A stretch of 11,304 nucleotides of DNA from an uncultured Clostridia bacterium (GTDB lineage: Bacteria; Bacillota; Clostridia; UBA1381). The stretch covers positions 1 through 11,304 of the forward strand of contig CAKSJU010000074.1 in the NCBI GenBank assembly GCA_934463455.1, read 5' to 3'. Of this stretch, positions 5,174 through 11,304 are shown piece after piece (within the stretch, counting starts at the first letter, position 1; every line of letters starts with the position of its first letter). A program made the translations under genes and the position numbers. The notes beneath the pieces were generated by a model. That model was given only the letters and a program-made list of their open reading frames with translations. It was not told the DNA's origin and did not search any database.

Positions 5174-7195
5174 CTACTCTTCAAAGCTGTCAAATTTAAT
5201 TACAGCTTTAAACATATCTCCGTCGGTTTTAATTATAAAATCTCCTCCGCAGGCTTCAACATAGCTTTTTGCAATCGCCAGTCCGAGACCGTTTCCCTCC
5301 GCGCTTCTTGATTTATCACCGCGTACAAAACGCTCGGTTATGTCTTCATTGTCAAAATCCATCGGATAAGAAGAAATATTTTTAAACTCTGCACACACTG
5401 TCTTATTTTCTTCATATCCCAAAATAAATACCCTTGTGTTTTTCAGAGTATATTTTAATATGTTTTCTATGAGATTTCCTATAACTCTCGACATCTTTCT
5501 TCCGTCGGCAACGATAAACAATTCTTTCGGCATATTCATCACAAAAATCAATCCGGATTTTTTAATTTCGCTGTCATATTCCCCCATTGACTGATTTATC
5601 AAAAGCACAAGGTCAATTTTTTCTCTCAAAATCTCTTCATTTCCGCTTTGTACCTTTGAAATATCAAACAAGTCGCGCGTAAGATTTTTTAAACGTTCAC
5701 TTTTTTTAGATATTATTTTAACGTAATCCCTTGCCTCCTCCGGAAGATTTTCCATATCCTCCAAAAGCTTTGCATAATTAATCACAGATGTCAGAGGTGT
5801 TTTTAAATCATGCGACACATTTGCTATCAGCTCGGTTTTCATTCGTTCCGCTTTAAGCATGCTTTCAAGCGATTTTACCATTCCCTCGCCCATCTCATTA
5901 ATGTTTACTCCGACTTCAACCAAATCGCTGCATTTAAGCTCGGGGATTTTATATGCGGTATTTCCGTTTCTTATTTCGCTTACTCCCCTTTTTATTTCTT
6001 CTACATCCTTGGCACGATTATCGAGCACAAATGCCGCAAAGATAAATGCCGCGCAAGAGATAATAAAAGGAATAAAGCCTTTCGGCATTACAATTCCGCA
6101 AACACATATCAATGCAGTATAGGCAAGCAGCATACCGATTAATATCGCGCCGGTTCTTCCGCCCTTTAATCCCGTTATTCTTTCTATTACGCTTTTTATT
6201 ACCGCGATTATTTTTTTCGCAAGCCTTATTACCCAATTTGCAAATTTATATAAAAAGCTCATTTTTATAAGCTGTCTGCATTTAATGTTCCTGACAAGCG
6301 ATAAGTAAGAATTAAGTACAATAAGTGCCGCAGCAGCCGTTGCCGCCGCACTGATACACACCGGCATATATTCCGGGAGATATCCGTTTACCATTCCGCC
6401 AACAAGCGCAACATCAGCCGCTCCGCAGGCTAAAATTGCCGCTCCGATAATAAACAAATGAGCTTCCGCAAAAAATCTGTCAATCCATATGGTTTTTTGA
6501 TTTTCTTCTTCATCTTTTCCGCACACACCGGTCAAATATGCCCCAATCAAAAGCGCAAAAATCAAAAATATAAACACCTTATAAAATACCGATTTTACCA
6601 TCTGCGCCTGGCTGTTCCAAAGAGCCTCACATTCAGCGGCATATTTATCATTTATTCCCGCACATATTGTAACAGTATTATTTTCGGCAGGTATCTGAGA
6701 CCCTCCCTCAAACAAATCTCCGTACATATCTATATTGCTGTCACTTGACGCTGTATATGTTCCGTCCGCCGTATCCGACTTTCTTTCCAGAACATAAAAA
6801 TTTTTTCGGTTTTCAAAATCACCTTTTCCCGTCGCACCGCAATTTGTAAATACCTCCTCGTTCCCGACAGACACGTAATATTCCACATTCCTATCCATAT
6901 TATCAAGATTTTCGCCGATAAGCTTGTAAAGCTCCGTTCTATCCGTTTTATCCTCACCGGTTTCATAAAATTCCGAATATGCTGCCCTTACGGCTCTTTG
7001 CGGCATATTCAGTTTATTTGTAATCAAATGCGACCTCTCAAAGCTTGATTCAAATTTGTACAAAAAGTTTCCGTCATTTGATATATCGGCTATTGTTTTT
7101 GAAATTATTCCCGCCGGAAAAGCGAAGCATGCCGCAAACAATATTACAGCCGCGATTTTAGTATATACGGAATAACATATTTTTTTCATTGTCAT
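5174..7195 (-). CDS. Six-TM sensor histidine kinase of a two-component system
   Basis: A membrane sensor kinase of 673 residues from the ATG at 7195 (MTMKK; AAAGGA lies 5 nt upstream, and a second ATG two codons on is also possible). Helix TM1 is at about 14-33, followed by an extracytoplasmic domain of about 170 residues, the likely sensor. Then come TM2 (205-223), TM3 (245-267), TM4 (276-299), TM5 (349-370) and TM6 (373-392), a HAMP-like linker, and the dimerisation domain with phospho-acceptor His462 in NVSHDLKTPL. The ATPase domain has the N box NLIENILKYT (574-583), an F-box-like ERFVRGD (621-627) and the G2 loop EGNGLGLAIA (633-642). The usual DxGxG (G1) loop is not recognisable; FKNISSYPMDF sits there, as in a known group of Firmicutes kinases. 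It lies 11 nt behind its regulator. The signal is unknown. Confidence 0.93.
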   Translation of the reverse strand: MTMKKICYSVYTKIAAVILFAACFAFPAGIISKTIADISNDGNFLYKFESSFERSHLITNKLNMPQRAVRAAYSEFYETGEDKTDRTELYKLIGENLDNMDRNVEYYVSVGNEEVFTNCGATGKGDFENRKNFYVLERKSDTADGTYTASSDSNIDMYGDLFEGGSQIPAENNTVTICAGINDKYAAECEALWNSQAQMVKSVFYKVFIFLIFALLIGAYLTGVCGKDEEENQKTIWIDRFFAEAHLFIIGAAILACGAADVALVGGMVNGYLPEYMPVCISAAATAAAALIVLNSYLSLVRNIKCRQLIKMSFLYKFANWVIRLAKKIIAVIKSVIERITGLKGGRTGAILIGMLLAYTALICVCGIVMPKGFIPFIISCAAFIFAAFVLDNRAKDVEEIKRGVSEIRNGNTAYKIPELKCSDLVEVGVNINEMGEGMVKSLESMLKAERMKTELIANVSHDLKTPLTSVINYAKLLEDMENLPEEARDYVKIISKKSERLKNLTRDLFDISKVQSGNEEILREKIDLVLLINQSMGEYDSEIKKSGLIFVMNMPKELFIVADGRKMSRVIGNLIENILKYTLKNTRVFILGYEENKTVCAEFKNISSYPMDFDNEDITERFVRGDKSRSAEGNGLGLAIAKSYVEACGGDFIIKTDGDMFKAVIKFDSFEE

Positions 7196-7206
7196 CTCTG
7201 TCCTTT

Positions 7207-7899
7207 CTAACCGATTTTGTAACCTATTCCCCAAACAACCTTAAGATACTTCGGCTCTTTCGGATTAATTTCGATTTTTTCGCGTATATGTCTGACATGA
7301 ACGGCAATTGTGTTATCTCCGACAATTGCCTCTTCGTTCCATACGTTCCGATAAATATCCTCTGCCGAAAAAACTCTTCCGCGGTTTTTGCACAAAAGCT
7401 CCAATATTTTGTACTCAATAGGTGTGAGCCGTACTTCCTCACCATCCACCTTTACCGTTTTGTTTTCGGTATTTACCGAAAGTCCCGATATTTCAATTTC
7501 CCCTGCCTGCTGTTTTATTGAGCCGAGTGAAGTGTATCGTCTCAGCTGCGATTTAACTCTCGCCACCAATTCCGACGGATTGAACGGCTTGGTTACATAA
7601 TCGTCCGCTCCCGCGGTAAGTCCTAAAATTTTATCGGCATCTTCCGATTTTGCTGACAGCAGAATTACCGGAATGTTTTTCGAGGTACGAAGCTTCATTA
7701 AGGTTTTTATTCCGTCCAGCTTTGGCATCATAATATCCAAAATCAAAAGATGTACCTCTTTTTCGGATAAAACATCCAACGCTTCAATTCCGTCATACGC
7801 CTTAATCACTTCATATCCCTCACCGGATAAAAATATAGCTATGCTATCCACTATCTCCCGGTCATCGTCAACCACCAATATATTCATTTTTATAACCAT
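7207..7899 (-). CDS. OmpR/PhoB-family response regulator
   Basis: A 230-residue DNA-binding regulator, the partner of the downstream kinase. The receiver domain covers about 5-118: acidic pocket DDD (11-13), phospho-acceptor Asp55 in LLILDIMMPK, switch Ser/Thr in LLSAKS and conserved Lys104 in TKPFNP. The winged-helix domain (about 130-230) includes VRLTPIEYKILELL and the recognition-helix region DNTIAVHVRHIREKI, ending KVVWGIGYKIG. Two starts are possible: ATG at 7899 with AAAGGG 6 nt upstream, or ATG at 7887 (MNILVVDDD, the usual family start) with AAAGGA 12 nt upstream; I keep the longer form with modest preference. It is the first gene of the operon, and upstream direct repeats suggest it may control its own promoter. 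The regulon cannot be read from the sequence. Confidence 0.94.
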   Translation of the reverse strand: MVIKMNILVVDDDREIVDSIAIFLSGEGYEVIKAYDGIEALDVLSEKEVHLLILDIMMPKLDGIKTLMKLRTSKNIPVILLSAKSEDADKILGLTAGADDYVTKPFNPSELVARVKSQLRRYTSLGSIKQQAGEIEISGLSVNTENKTVKVDGEEVRLTPIEYKILELLCKNRGRVFSAEDIYRNVWNEEAIVGDNTIAVHVRHIREKIEINPKEPKYLKVVWGIGYKIG

Positions 7900-7926
7900 T
7901 CCTTTCCCTTTCGATTTAACAGTTGT

Positions 7927-7935
7927 ATTCTACCA
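7927..7935 (-). promoter_or_regulatory. Candidate extended -10 of the two-component operon
   Basis: On the minus strand TGGTAGAAT (7935-7927) is an extended -10, placed about 28 bp before the regulator's first ATG. No recognisable -35 hexamer is found 17 bp upstream (AAGAAA), which fits a promoter that needs an activator bound at the adjacent repeats. Confidence 0.5.
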
Positions 7936-7940
7936 TATAT

Positions 7941-7980
7941 TTCTTAAGATTTCTTTTATAAAATTCTTAATTTTTCTTAA
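7941..7980 (-). promoter_or_regulatory. Three direct repeats TTAAGAA, candidate response-regulator binding site
   Basis: TTAAGAA on the minus strand occurs at 7980-7974, 7970-7964 and 7947-7941. The first two are exactly 10 bp apart, one helical turn, the arrangement OmpR/PhoB-type regulators use; the third is 23 bp further on and next to the extended -10. Autoregulation is an inference, and the AT-rich background makes chance repeats possible. Confidence 0.4.
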
Positions 7981-7984
7981 TAAT

Positions 7985-8021
7985 TAAAAAAGCGGTCAAA
8001 TGACAAAAGCCATCCGACCGC
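7985..8021 (-). terminator. Intrinsic terminator after lepB
   Basis: Minus strand GCGGTC (8021-8016) pairs with GACCGC (7997-7992), with an inner ATG/CAT extension beyond a 2x2 internal loop, and a run of six T follows the stem. It begins 7 nt after the lepB stop and insulates the two-component operon. Confidence 0.8.
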
Positions 8022-8028
8022 ATATTTT

Positions 8029-8664
8029 TTATTTTGTTGCACCTATACTTGATATAGGCCAAATTCTGAATACCGACTTTCCTACCACAGCTTTTTCCGA
8101 TACCTGCCCCAAGCTTGAATCACGGCTGTCCAAGCTTCTCGGTCTGTTATCTCCCATTACAAATACATATCCCTCGTCCACTGTAATCGGAAATTCCATT
8201 GTCGGGTCAATTTTATCGGTTATTCCGTCATAATATTCCTCATCCAGAACTTCTCCGTCAACCCAAACCTTACCTTCCTTTATATCCACGGTCTGACCGC
8301 CGAGAGCAATTACTCTTTTTACATAATATTTAATTTTCAAATCTTTCGGCAAAGTCGGATAATTAATCAGCTTATAGACAAGATTCACGCTTTTGTCTTT
8401 TTCCGATGCGGTTTCATCATAATATTTCGTTCTGTTTTTATAAGTAGAATCCAAAATTACAATATCACCCTGCTTTGGCTTATATCCGATTTTTGTAACA
8501 ATCAGGCGGTCATTATCCACCAAAGTGGGGAACATTGACGGTCCGTCAACTTCAACTATGTCAAATATAAATCCCTTTATAACAAATGCTATTAAAAGAG
8601 CTATTACAATAGTGTAAAACCATTCAAAAATCTCTCTCGACAAGCTAAATTCTTCTTTTTTCAT
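8029..8664 (-). CDS. lepB: Signal peptidase I
   Basis: The membrane-bound serine protease that removes signal peptides from secreted proteins on the outer face of the membrane. The 211-residue protein has one N-terminal membrane helix (about 13-34) and then all conserved boxes: catalytic Ser43 in VDGPSMFPTL, RLIVTKIGYKPKQGDIVIL, catalytic Lys116 in YYVKRVIALGG, and the C-terminal box MGDNRPRSLDSRDSSLG (170-186). Length and single-TM form are typical of Gram-positive type I enzymes. The ATG at 8664 is preceded by GGTGA at 7 nt spacing, part of the full SD complement. It follows rplS, a conserved Firmicutes order, but a strong terminator and a palindrome separate the two, so it is probably transcribed at least partly on its own. 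The usual downstream rbgA/rnhB genes are absent here. Confidence 0.97.
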   Translation of the reverse strand: MKKEEFSLSREIFEWFYTIVIALLIAFVIKGFIFDIVEVDGPSMFPTLVDNDRLIVTKIGYKPKQGDIVILDSTYKNRTKYYDETASEKDKSVNLVYKLINYPTLPKDLKIKYYVKRVIALGGQTVDIKEGKVWVDGEVLDEEYYDGITDKIDPTMEFPITVDEGYVFVMGDNRPRSLDSRDSSLGQVSEKAVVGKSVFRIWPISSIGATK

Positions 8665-8730
8665 GATGCTTTCACCATACTGATACGAAAATGCTCCGTA
8701 TTTCCTTTCATATTTTGATATTGGATAATC

Positions 8731-8748
8731 GTAAAATACATATTTTAC
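8731..8748. promoter_or_regulatory. 18-bp perfect palindrome upstream of lepB, candidate operator
   Basis: GTAAAATA-CA-TATTTTAC is a perfect dyad with a 2-bp centre, 67 bp before the lepB start and between the rplS terminator and lepB. A second short palindrome, GATTAATC, sits beside it at 8753-8760. The form suits a dimeric regulator, but no family motif that I know matches, and I could not identify a convincing lepB promoter around it. Confidence 0.4.
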
Positions 8749-8780
8749 AATTGATTAATCGAAAATTCCGCAATGTAGGC

Positions 8781-8812
8781 AAAAAAGAGGACAATCCCTG
8801 TCCCCCTTTTTT
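8781..8812 (-). terminator. Intrinsic terminator between rplS and lepB
   Basis: On the minus strand an A6-G5-ACA arm (8812-8799) pairs with TGTCCTC-T6 (8793-8781), with one bulged G, one G-U pair and a GGGAT loop region, and it ends in six T. It lies 16 nt after the rplS stop and should end most rplS transcripts or attenuate read-through into lepB. Confidence 0.8.
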
Positions 8813-8828
8813 CTGCATTTTTATAAGG

Positions 8829-9182
8829 TTATATTCTTTCCTTAACCTTAGCCGCTTTACCCACTCTGTCACGCAGATAGTAAAGCTTTGCTCTTCTGAC
8901 TTTACCTTTTCTCGAGATTTCAATCTTCTCAATGTTAGGCGAATTTACAGGCCATGTTTTTTCAACACCAACACCGTAAGAAAGACGTCTTACAGTAAAG
9001 GTCTTTGCAATTCCGCCGCCCTGCACCTTAATAATGGTACCTTCGAACATTTGAGTTCTTGTTCTTGTACCCTCGGTGATTCTTTGGTAAACTTTTACGT
9101 TATTACCAACAACAAGTTCAGGTAAATCGTTTCTGATTTGGTCTTTTGTCAAAGCACTAATGATTTCGTTTGCATTCATCAT
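8829..9182 (-). CDS. rplS: 50S ribosomal protein L19
   Basis: L19 sits at the interface of the large and small ribosomal subunits. The 117-residue protein matches the family along its whole length: N-terminal LTKDQIRNDLPELVVGNNVKV, FEGTIIKVQGGGIAKTFTVRR in the middle, and SPNIEKIEISRKGKVRRAKLYYLRDRVGKAAKV at the C-terminus (pieces quoted separately; the last spans about 80-114). Two adjacent ATG codons (9182 and 9179) follow AGGAGGG; with the first, spacing to AGGAGG is 5 nt, with the second 8 nt, so either may be used. In many bacteria rplS ends an rpsP-rimM-trmD operon; here it has its own promoter and a leader directly upstream, and the preceding gene is an unrelated esterase. A leader hairpin may mediate feedback by L19. 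Confidence 0.98.
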   Translation of the reverse strand: MMNANEIISALTKDQIRNDLPELVVGNNVKVYQRITEGTRTRTQMFEGTIIKVQGGGIAKTFTVRRLSYGVGVEKTWPVNSPNIEKIEISRKGKVRRAKLYYLRDRVGKAAKVKERI

Positions 9183-9248
9183 TAAGCCCTCCTCTCATAT
9201 TCTAAGACGTTCGTGCCGACCGAGGCAGAGGACCATCCGTAATTTAAC
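9183..9248 (-). ncRNA. Candidate L19 leader (ribosomal protein autoregulatory 5' UTR)
   Basis: The roughly 65-nt 5' UTR between the rplS promoter and start codon contains UGCC-loop-GGCA (a 4-bp stem with 6-nt loop) directly after UCCUCU (9232-9227). UCCUCU is fully complementary to AGAGGA within the Shine-Dalgarno region (9195-9190). Base pairing would therefore hide the ribosome binding site. Firmicutes rplS genes are known to carry an L19 leader motif; whether this one matches that covariance model is not tested here, and regulation by L19 binding is inferred. Confidence 0.55.
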
Positions 9249-9254
9249 TCATTT

Positions 9255-9283
9255 ATTATATCACATTTTTTTCTAAAATGCAA
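9255..9283 (-). promoter_or_regulatory. Extended -10 promoter for rplS
   Basis: Minus strand TTGCAT (9283-9278), a 17-bp spacer and TATAAT (9260-9255) with TGA directly before the -10. It explains expression of rplS apart from the upstream esterase gene and places the transcript start near 9248. Confidence 0.75.
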
Positions 9284-9354
9284 TAGATTTATACAAAATT
9301 TTTATTTTTTTATTTTCAAATCGGCGATACTGTATAACGCTTTTTCAAAAACAA

Positions 9355-10215
9355 TCAAAATTCCGCTTCATCCGGGTCAAATTTCCCGCCTATGGCATAC
9401 GCACCGAAATGTTTTCCTGCAAGCGACCCTATAATTTCCTGACCGAGAGAACTGTAATGCGCTTCGGCATTCGGGTTTTTGTACTTTGAATCACCGAATA
9501 TTAATTTATCTGTAATTGTTGTCAACATTAAAAATCCCGGCTGCTCCTTGCAGATTGTATCCTGTGCATCCTGAATTGTTTTATCATTTGCTTTGCGTGT
9601 TTCAATGTCTCCGTTCAGCCAATTTACAACAGAAGAAAAAGTTCCGACCCGGATAATCCCGAAAGTATCTATGCCCAACTCGGCAGAAAGCCCGTCCCTG
9701 AGAGAAATCAGACGTTCCATATAGTCTTTTTTTGTCATTCCGTGTACCATATCAGATTCGCCCTGCAGCCATACCACATAAATTTTTCGGATATTTTCTT
9801 TTCCGATTTTGCGGATTGCTCCGAGCGTCTTTGTTACAACGGAGATATACCCCTCTGTGCCGGGCAGCCAGTAATCAATTCCGGTTGATCCTCTTGCCGC
9901 ATGAACGGCAACAATCTCATGATTTGTCATTTTTATATAGCTTCTTGCAAATGCCGGGAGAAGCGTGGTACAATCTTTTTCCGGTGCAAGCAAAACAGTA
10001 TCGTTCAGCTGATCCAAAAATTCCATTCCGTCCAATTTCAAAAAAGGCTTCATGCTATGTCCAATATTTTCTCCGACAGGATTTTTCAGCGGTGTAAGTG
10101 TATCGGTCAGATATTTATATTCCAATGCACCCGAAACCTCCCGCGTTTCCGAACATCCCTCGGTTTCTCCTTGCATATTGCTTTGTCCCATAAACAAAAT
10201 TAAATCTTTTTTCAT
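9355..10215 (-). CDS. SASA/CE6-like carbohydrate acetylesterase (GQSN hydrolase)
   Basis: An SGNH-type hydrolase of 286 residues in the sialate O-acetylesterase/carbohydrate esterase family 6 group, expected to remove O-acetyl groups from sugars. The nucleophile Ser12 lies in MGQSNMQG, the first conserved block. HAARGSTGIDYW (about 105-116) provides the Gly block, WLQGESD (149-155) is the family's QGExD block, and His253 in AEAHYSSLGQ is the likely catalytic His. There is no signal peptide, so it is probably cytoplasmic. I take the ATG at 10215 because AGGTG lies 7 nt upstream; a TTG start 21 nt earlier has no such site. It follows the sugar kinase gene by 36 nt on the same strand, pointing to one operon for processing an acetylated glycan. 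Sialic acid, xylan or pectin-derived sugars are all possible substrates. Confidence 0.85.
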   Translation of the reverse strand: MKKDLILFMGQSNMQGETEGCSETREVSGALEYKYLTDTLTPLKNPVGENIGHSMKPFLKLDGMEFLDQLNDTVLLAPEKDCTTLLPAFARSYIKMTNHEIVAVHAARGSTGIDYWLPGTEGYISVVTKTLGAIRKIGKENIRKIYVVWLQGESDMVHGMTKKDYMERLISLRDGLSAELGIDTFGIIRVGTFSSVVNWLNGDIETRKANDKTIQDAQDTICKEQPGFLMLTTITDKLIFGDSKYKNPNAEAHYSSLGQEIIGSLAGKHFGAYAIGGKFDPDEAEF

Positions 10216-10251
10216 ACTAACGCACCTATTCTTCAAGACATCGAAGTTTTA

Positions 10252-11304
10252 TTACTTTCCGGCAAACTCTAATTTATCTATAATTTTACTCATTTCTTCA
10301 AGCTTTTCCTCTATATCCTTAACAAGCTTAAACTGATTTCTCGCACGGTCAAGGTTATGCTTTTCCCGATGAATTTTGAAATATGTATCACCTTCCAAAT
10401 AATCGGTAAGGAAACGTATGCCGCACTCATATGTGAGTATCAATGCCGAAATCGGTAACAGCTCAATTTCTTTTTTTGTAAGACAATCGCCTGTCTTTGC
10501 CAAAAAGCCTTTTGCGAATTGCTCAAATTTTTCAAGGTCGAAATATATCTTGTCAAGGTCAGTCTCATCCTCTGCACCGCTCGATGCCCCGAATCTGAGC
10601 GCATCACCGAAATCATAAAGTGCCGAGCCCGGCATTACGGTATCAAGGTCAATTACGCAAAGCTCTTTTCCGGTATCTTTATCAAAAAGTACATTGTTCA
10701 GCTTTGTATCGTTATGAGTAACTCTTACCGGCACTTCGCCCTTTTCGGTTGCATTGACTATAAGGTCTGCGTATTTTGCATATTCAAGTGCAAAGTCAAT
10801 TTCTTTTTGCACCTCGCCGCGTCTTCCCGCCTTATCTTCTTCTATTGCCTTTTTGAGATTTTCCACTCTCTTGGGAGTATTGTGAAAATCCTTGATTGTT
10901 TCGTGCAGCTTTTCGGCAGGAAAGTCGTCCAGCATTTTTTGAAAAGCTCCGAACGCTCTACCCGCATAATAAAGCTGAATAGGATTTTCCACTGTATCAT
11001 AGCTTAGCGAATCCGATATGTACTTGTACATTCTGAAGTAATTCTTATCATCAGCTTTATAATAGCAATCCCCGTCAATCGTCGGAATAACCGTTAGGGT
11101 TTCACGGTCGGGATTTCCGCCGGCAGCTTTTATTTTTTTACCTATATGCTCGGTCACATTATAGATATTTTCCATAACATGAGCCGGGTTTTCAAACACA
11201 TTCACATTAATTCTTTGCAGAATATATCTCGATTCACACAAATAAGTATCATTTATATGTCCGTTTCCGTATTCTTCTATTTTTGTCTTTACCTCGAATT
11301 TGCC
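10252..11304 (-). CDS. NahK-like sugar kinase (APH phosphotransferase fold), 5' end missing
   Basis: A kinase of the aminoglycoside phosphotransferase fold, closest in look to N-acetylhexosamine 1-kinases that phosphorylate GlcNAc/GalNAc at C1 in mucin glycan use. The frame is open to the window edge; 350 codons are present, and the first residues visible, GKFEVKTKIEEYGNGHINDT, include the family's GNGHINDTY motif, so only a short N-terminus (roughly 10-20 residues) is missing. The catalytic loop THNDTKLNNVLFD puts H197, D199 and N204 (window numbering), and the metal site IDLDTVMPG gives D219/D221. The C-terminal region is helical with EEKLEEMSK. It is the upstream partner of the acetylesterase gene. 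An antibiotic-resistance role is unlikely given the GNGHINDT type and the context; the exact sugar is inferred. Confidence 0.85.
   Translation of the reverse strand, partial: GKFEVKTKIEEYGNGHINDTYLCESRYILQRINVNVFENPAHVMENIYNVTEHIGKKIKAAGGNPDRETLTVIPTIDGDCYYKADDKNYFRMYKYISDSLSYDTVENPIQLYYAGRAFGAFQKMLDDFPAEKLHETIKDFHNTPKRVENLKKAIEEDKAGRRGEVQKEIDFALEYAKYADLIVNATEKGEVPVRVTHNDTKLNNVLFDKDTGKELCVIDLDTVMPGSALYDFGDALRFGASSGAEDETDLDKIYFDLEKFEQFAKGFLAKTGDCLTKKEIELLPISALILTYECGIRFLTDYLEGDTYFKIHREKHNLDRARNQFKLVKDIEEKLEEMSKIIDKLEFAGK

Noticed and set aside
4904..5311. A 135-codon open frame on the plus strand crossing the hairpin module and the end of the kinase gene
   Set aside because: It runs through several perfect hairpins and the strong terminator, then antisense through the histidine kinase; composition (runs of Phe, Leu, Lys) reflects AT-rich DNA. 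No ribosome binding site or family motif is seen.
10216..10236. Upstream TTG start for the acetylesterase
   Set aside because: The ATG at 10215 has AGGTG 7 nt upstream, and the conserved GQSN block is expected within the first 15-20 residues.

Overview
The window looks like chromosomal DNA from an AT-rich, low-GC Gram-positive bacterium of the Clostridia type, plausibly a gut carbohydrate user. The evidence is AGGAGG-like ribosome binding sites, sigma-A promoters of TTGACA/TATAAT form, a BY-kinase encoded apart from its membrane adaptor, a Toprim-DUF4093 (RNase M5-like) protein, and an rplS-lepB gene order with a Firmicutes-style L19 leader. No species can be named from the sequence. There are no rRNA, tRNA, CRISPR, transposase or phage genes.

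Layout. (1) 1-1578, minus strand: a carbohydrate esterase of family CE7, cut by the left edge exactly at its catalytic His, sits behind an RNase M5-like Toprim protein. Each has its own well-formed promoter. (2) 1678-3448, plus strand, divergent from the above: a Wzz/CapA-type polysaccharide co-polymerase and a BY-kinase with a very long glycine-tyrosine tail. This is an exopolysaccharide control pair with no biosynthesis genes beside it in the window. (3) 3510-4778, plus strand: a DUF1015 protein of unknown function. (4) 4779-5173: the only long non-coding stretch. It is packed with inverted repeats, including a candidate small repeat element of about 177 bp, and ends in a strong bidirectional terminator. 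(5) 5174-7899, minus strand: a two-component system, with the OmpR-type regulator first and a six-TM histidine kinase 11 nt behind it. Direct repeats that could be an autoregulatory site lie upstream. (6) 8029-9283, minus strand: rplS with its own promoter and leader, a terminator, then lepB behind an 18-bp palindrome. (7) 9355-11304, minus strand: a GQSN-type (SASA/CE6-like) acetylesterase downstream of a NahK-like sugar kinase that is cut by the right edge.

How the genes may work together. Regions 1 and 7 both concern acetylated or phosphorylated sugars: two cytoplasmic-looking deacetylases and an anomeric-type sugar kinase fit import and processing of host or plant glycans. Region 2 controls surface polysaccharide length and export. 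Region 5 senses an envelope signal that the sequence does not identify. Region 6 is housekeeping: ribosome assembly and protein secretion. The most unusual items are the hairpin-rich non-coding module at 4912-5088, the internal Tyr-rich tail of the BY-kinase, the putative regulator-binding repeats at 7941-7980, and the SD-sequestering leader of rplS.
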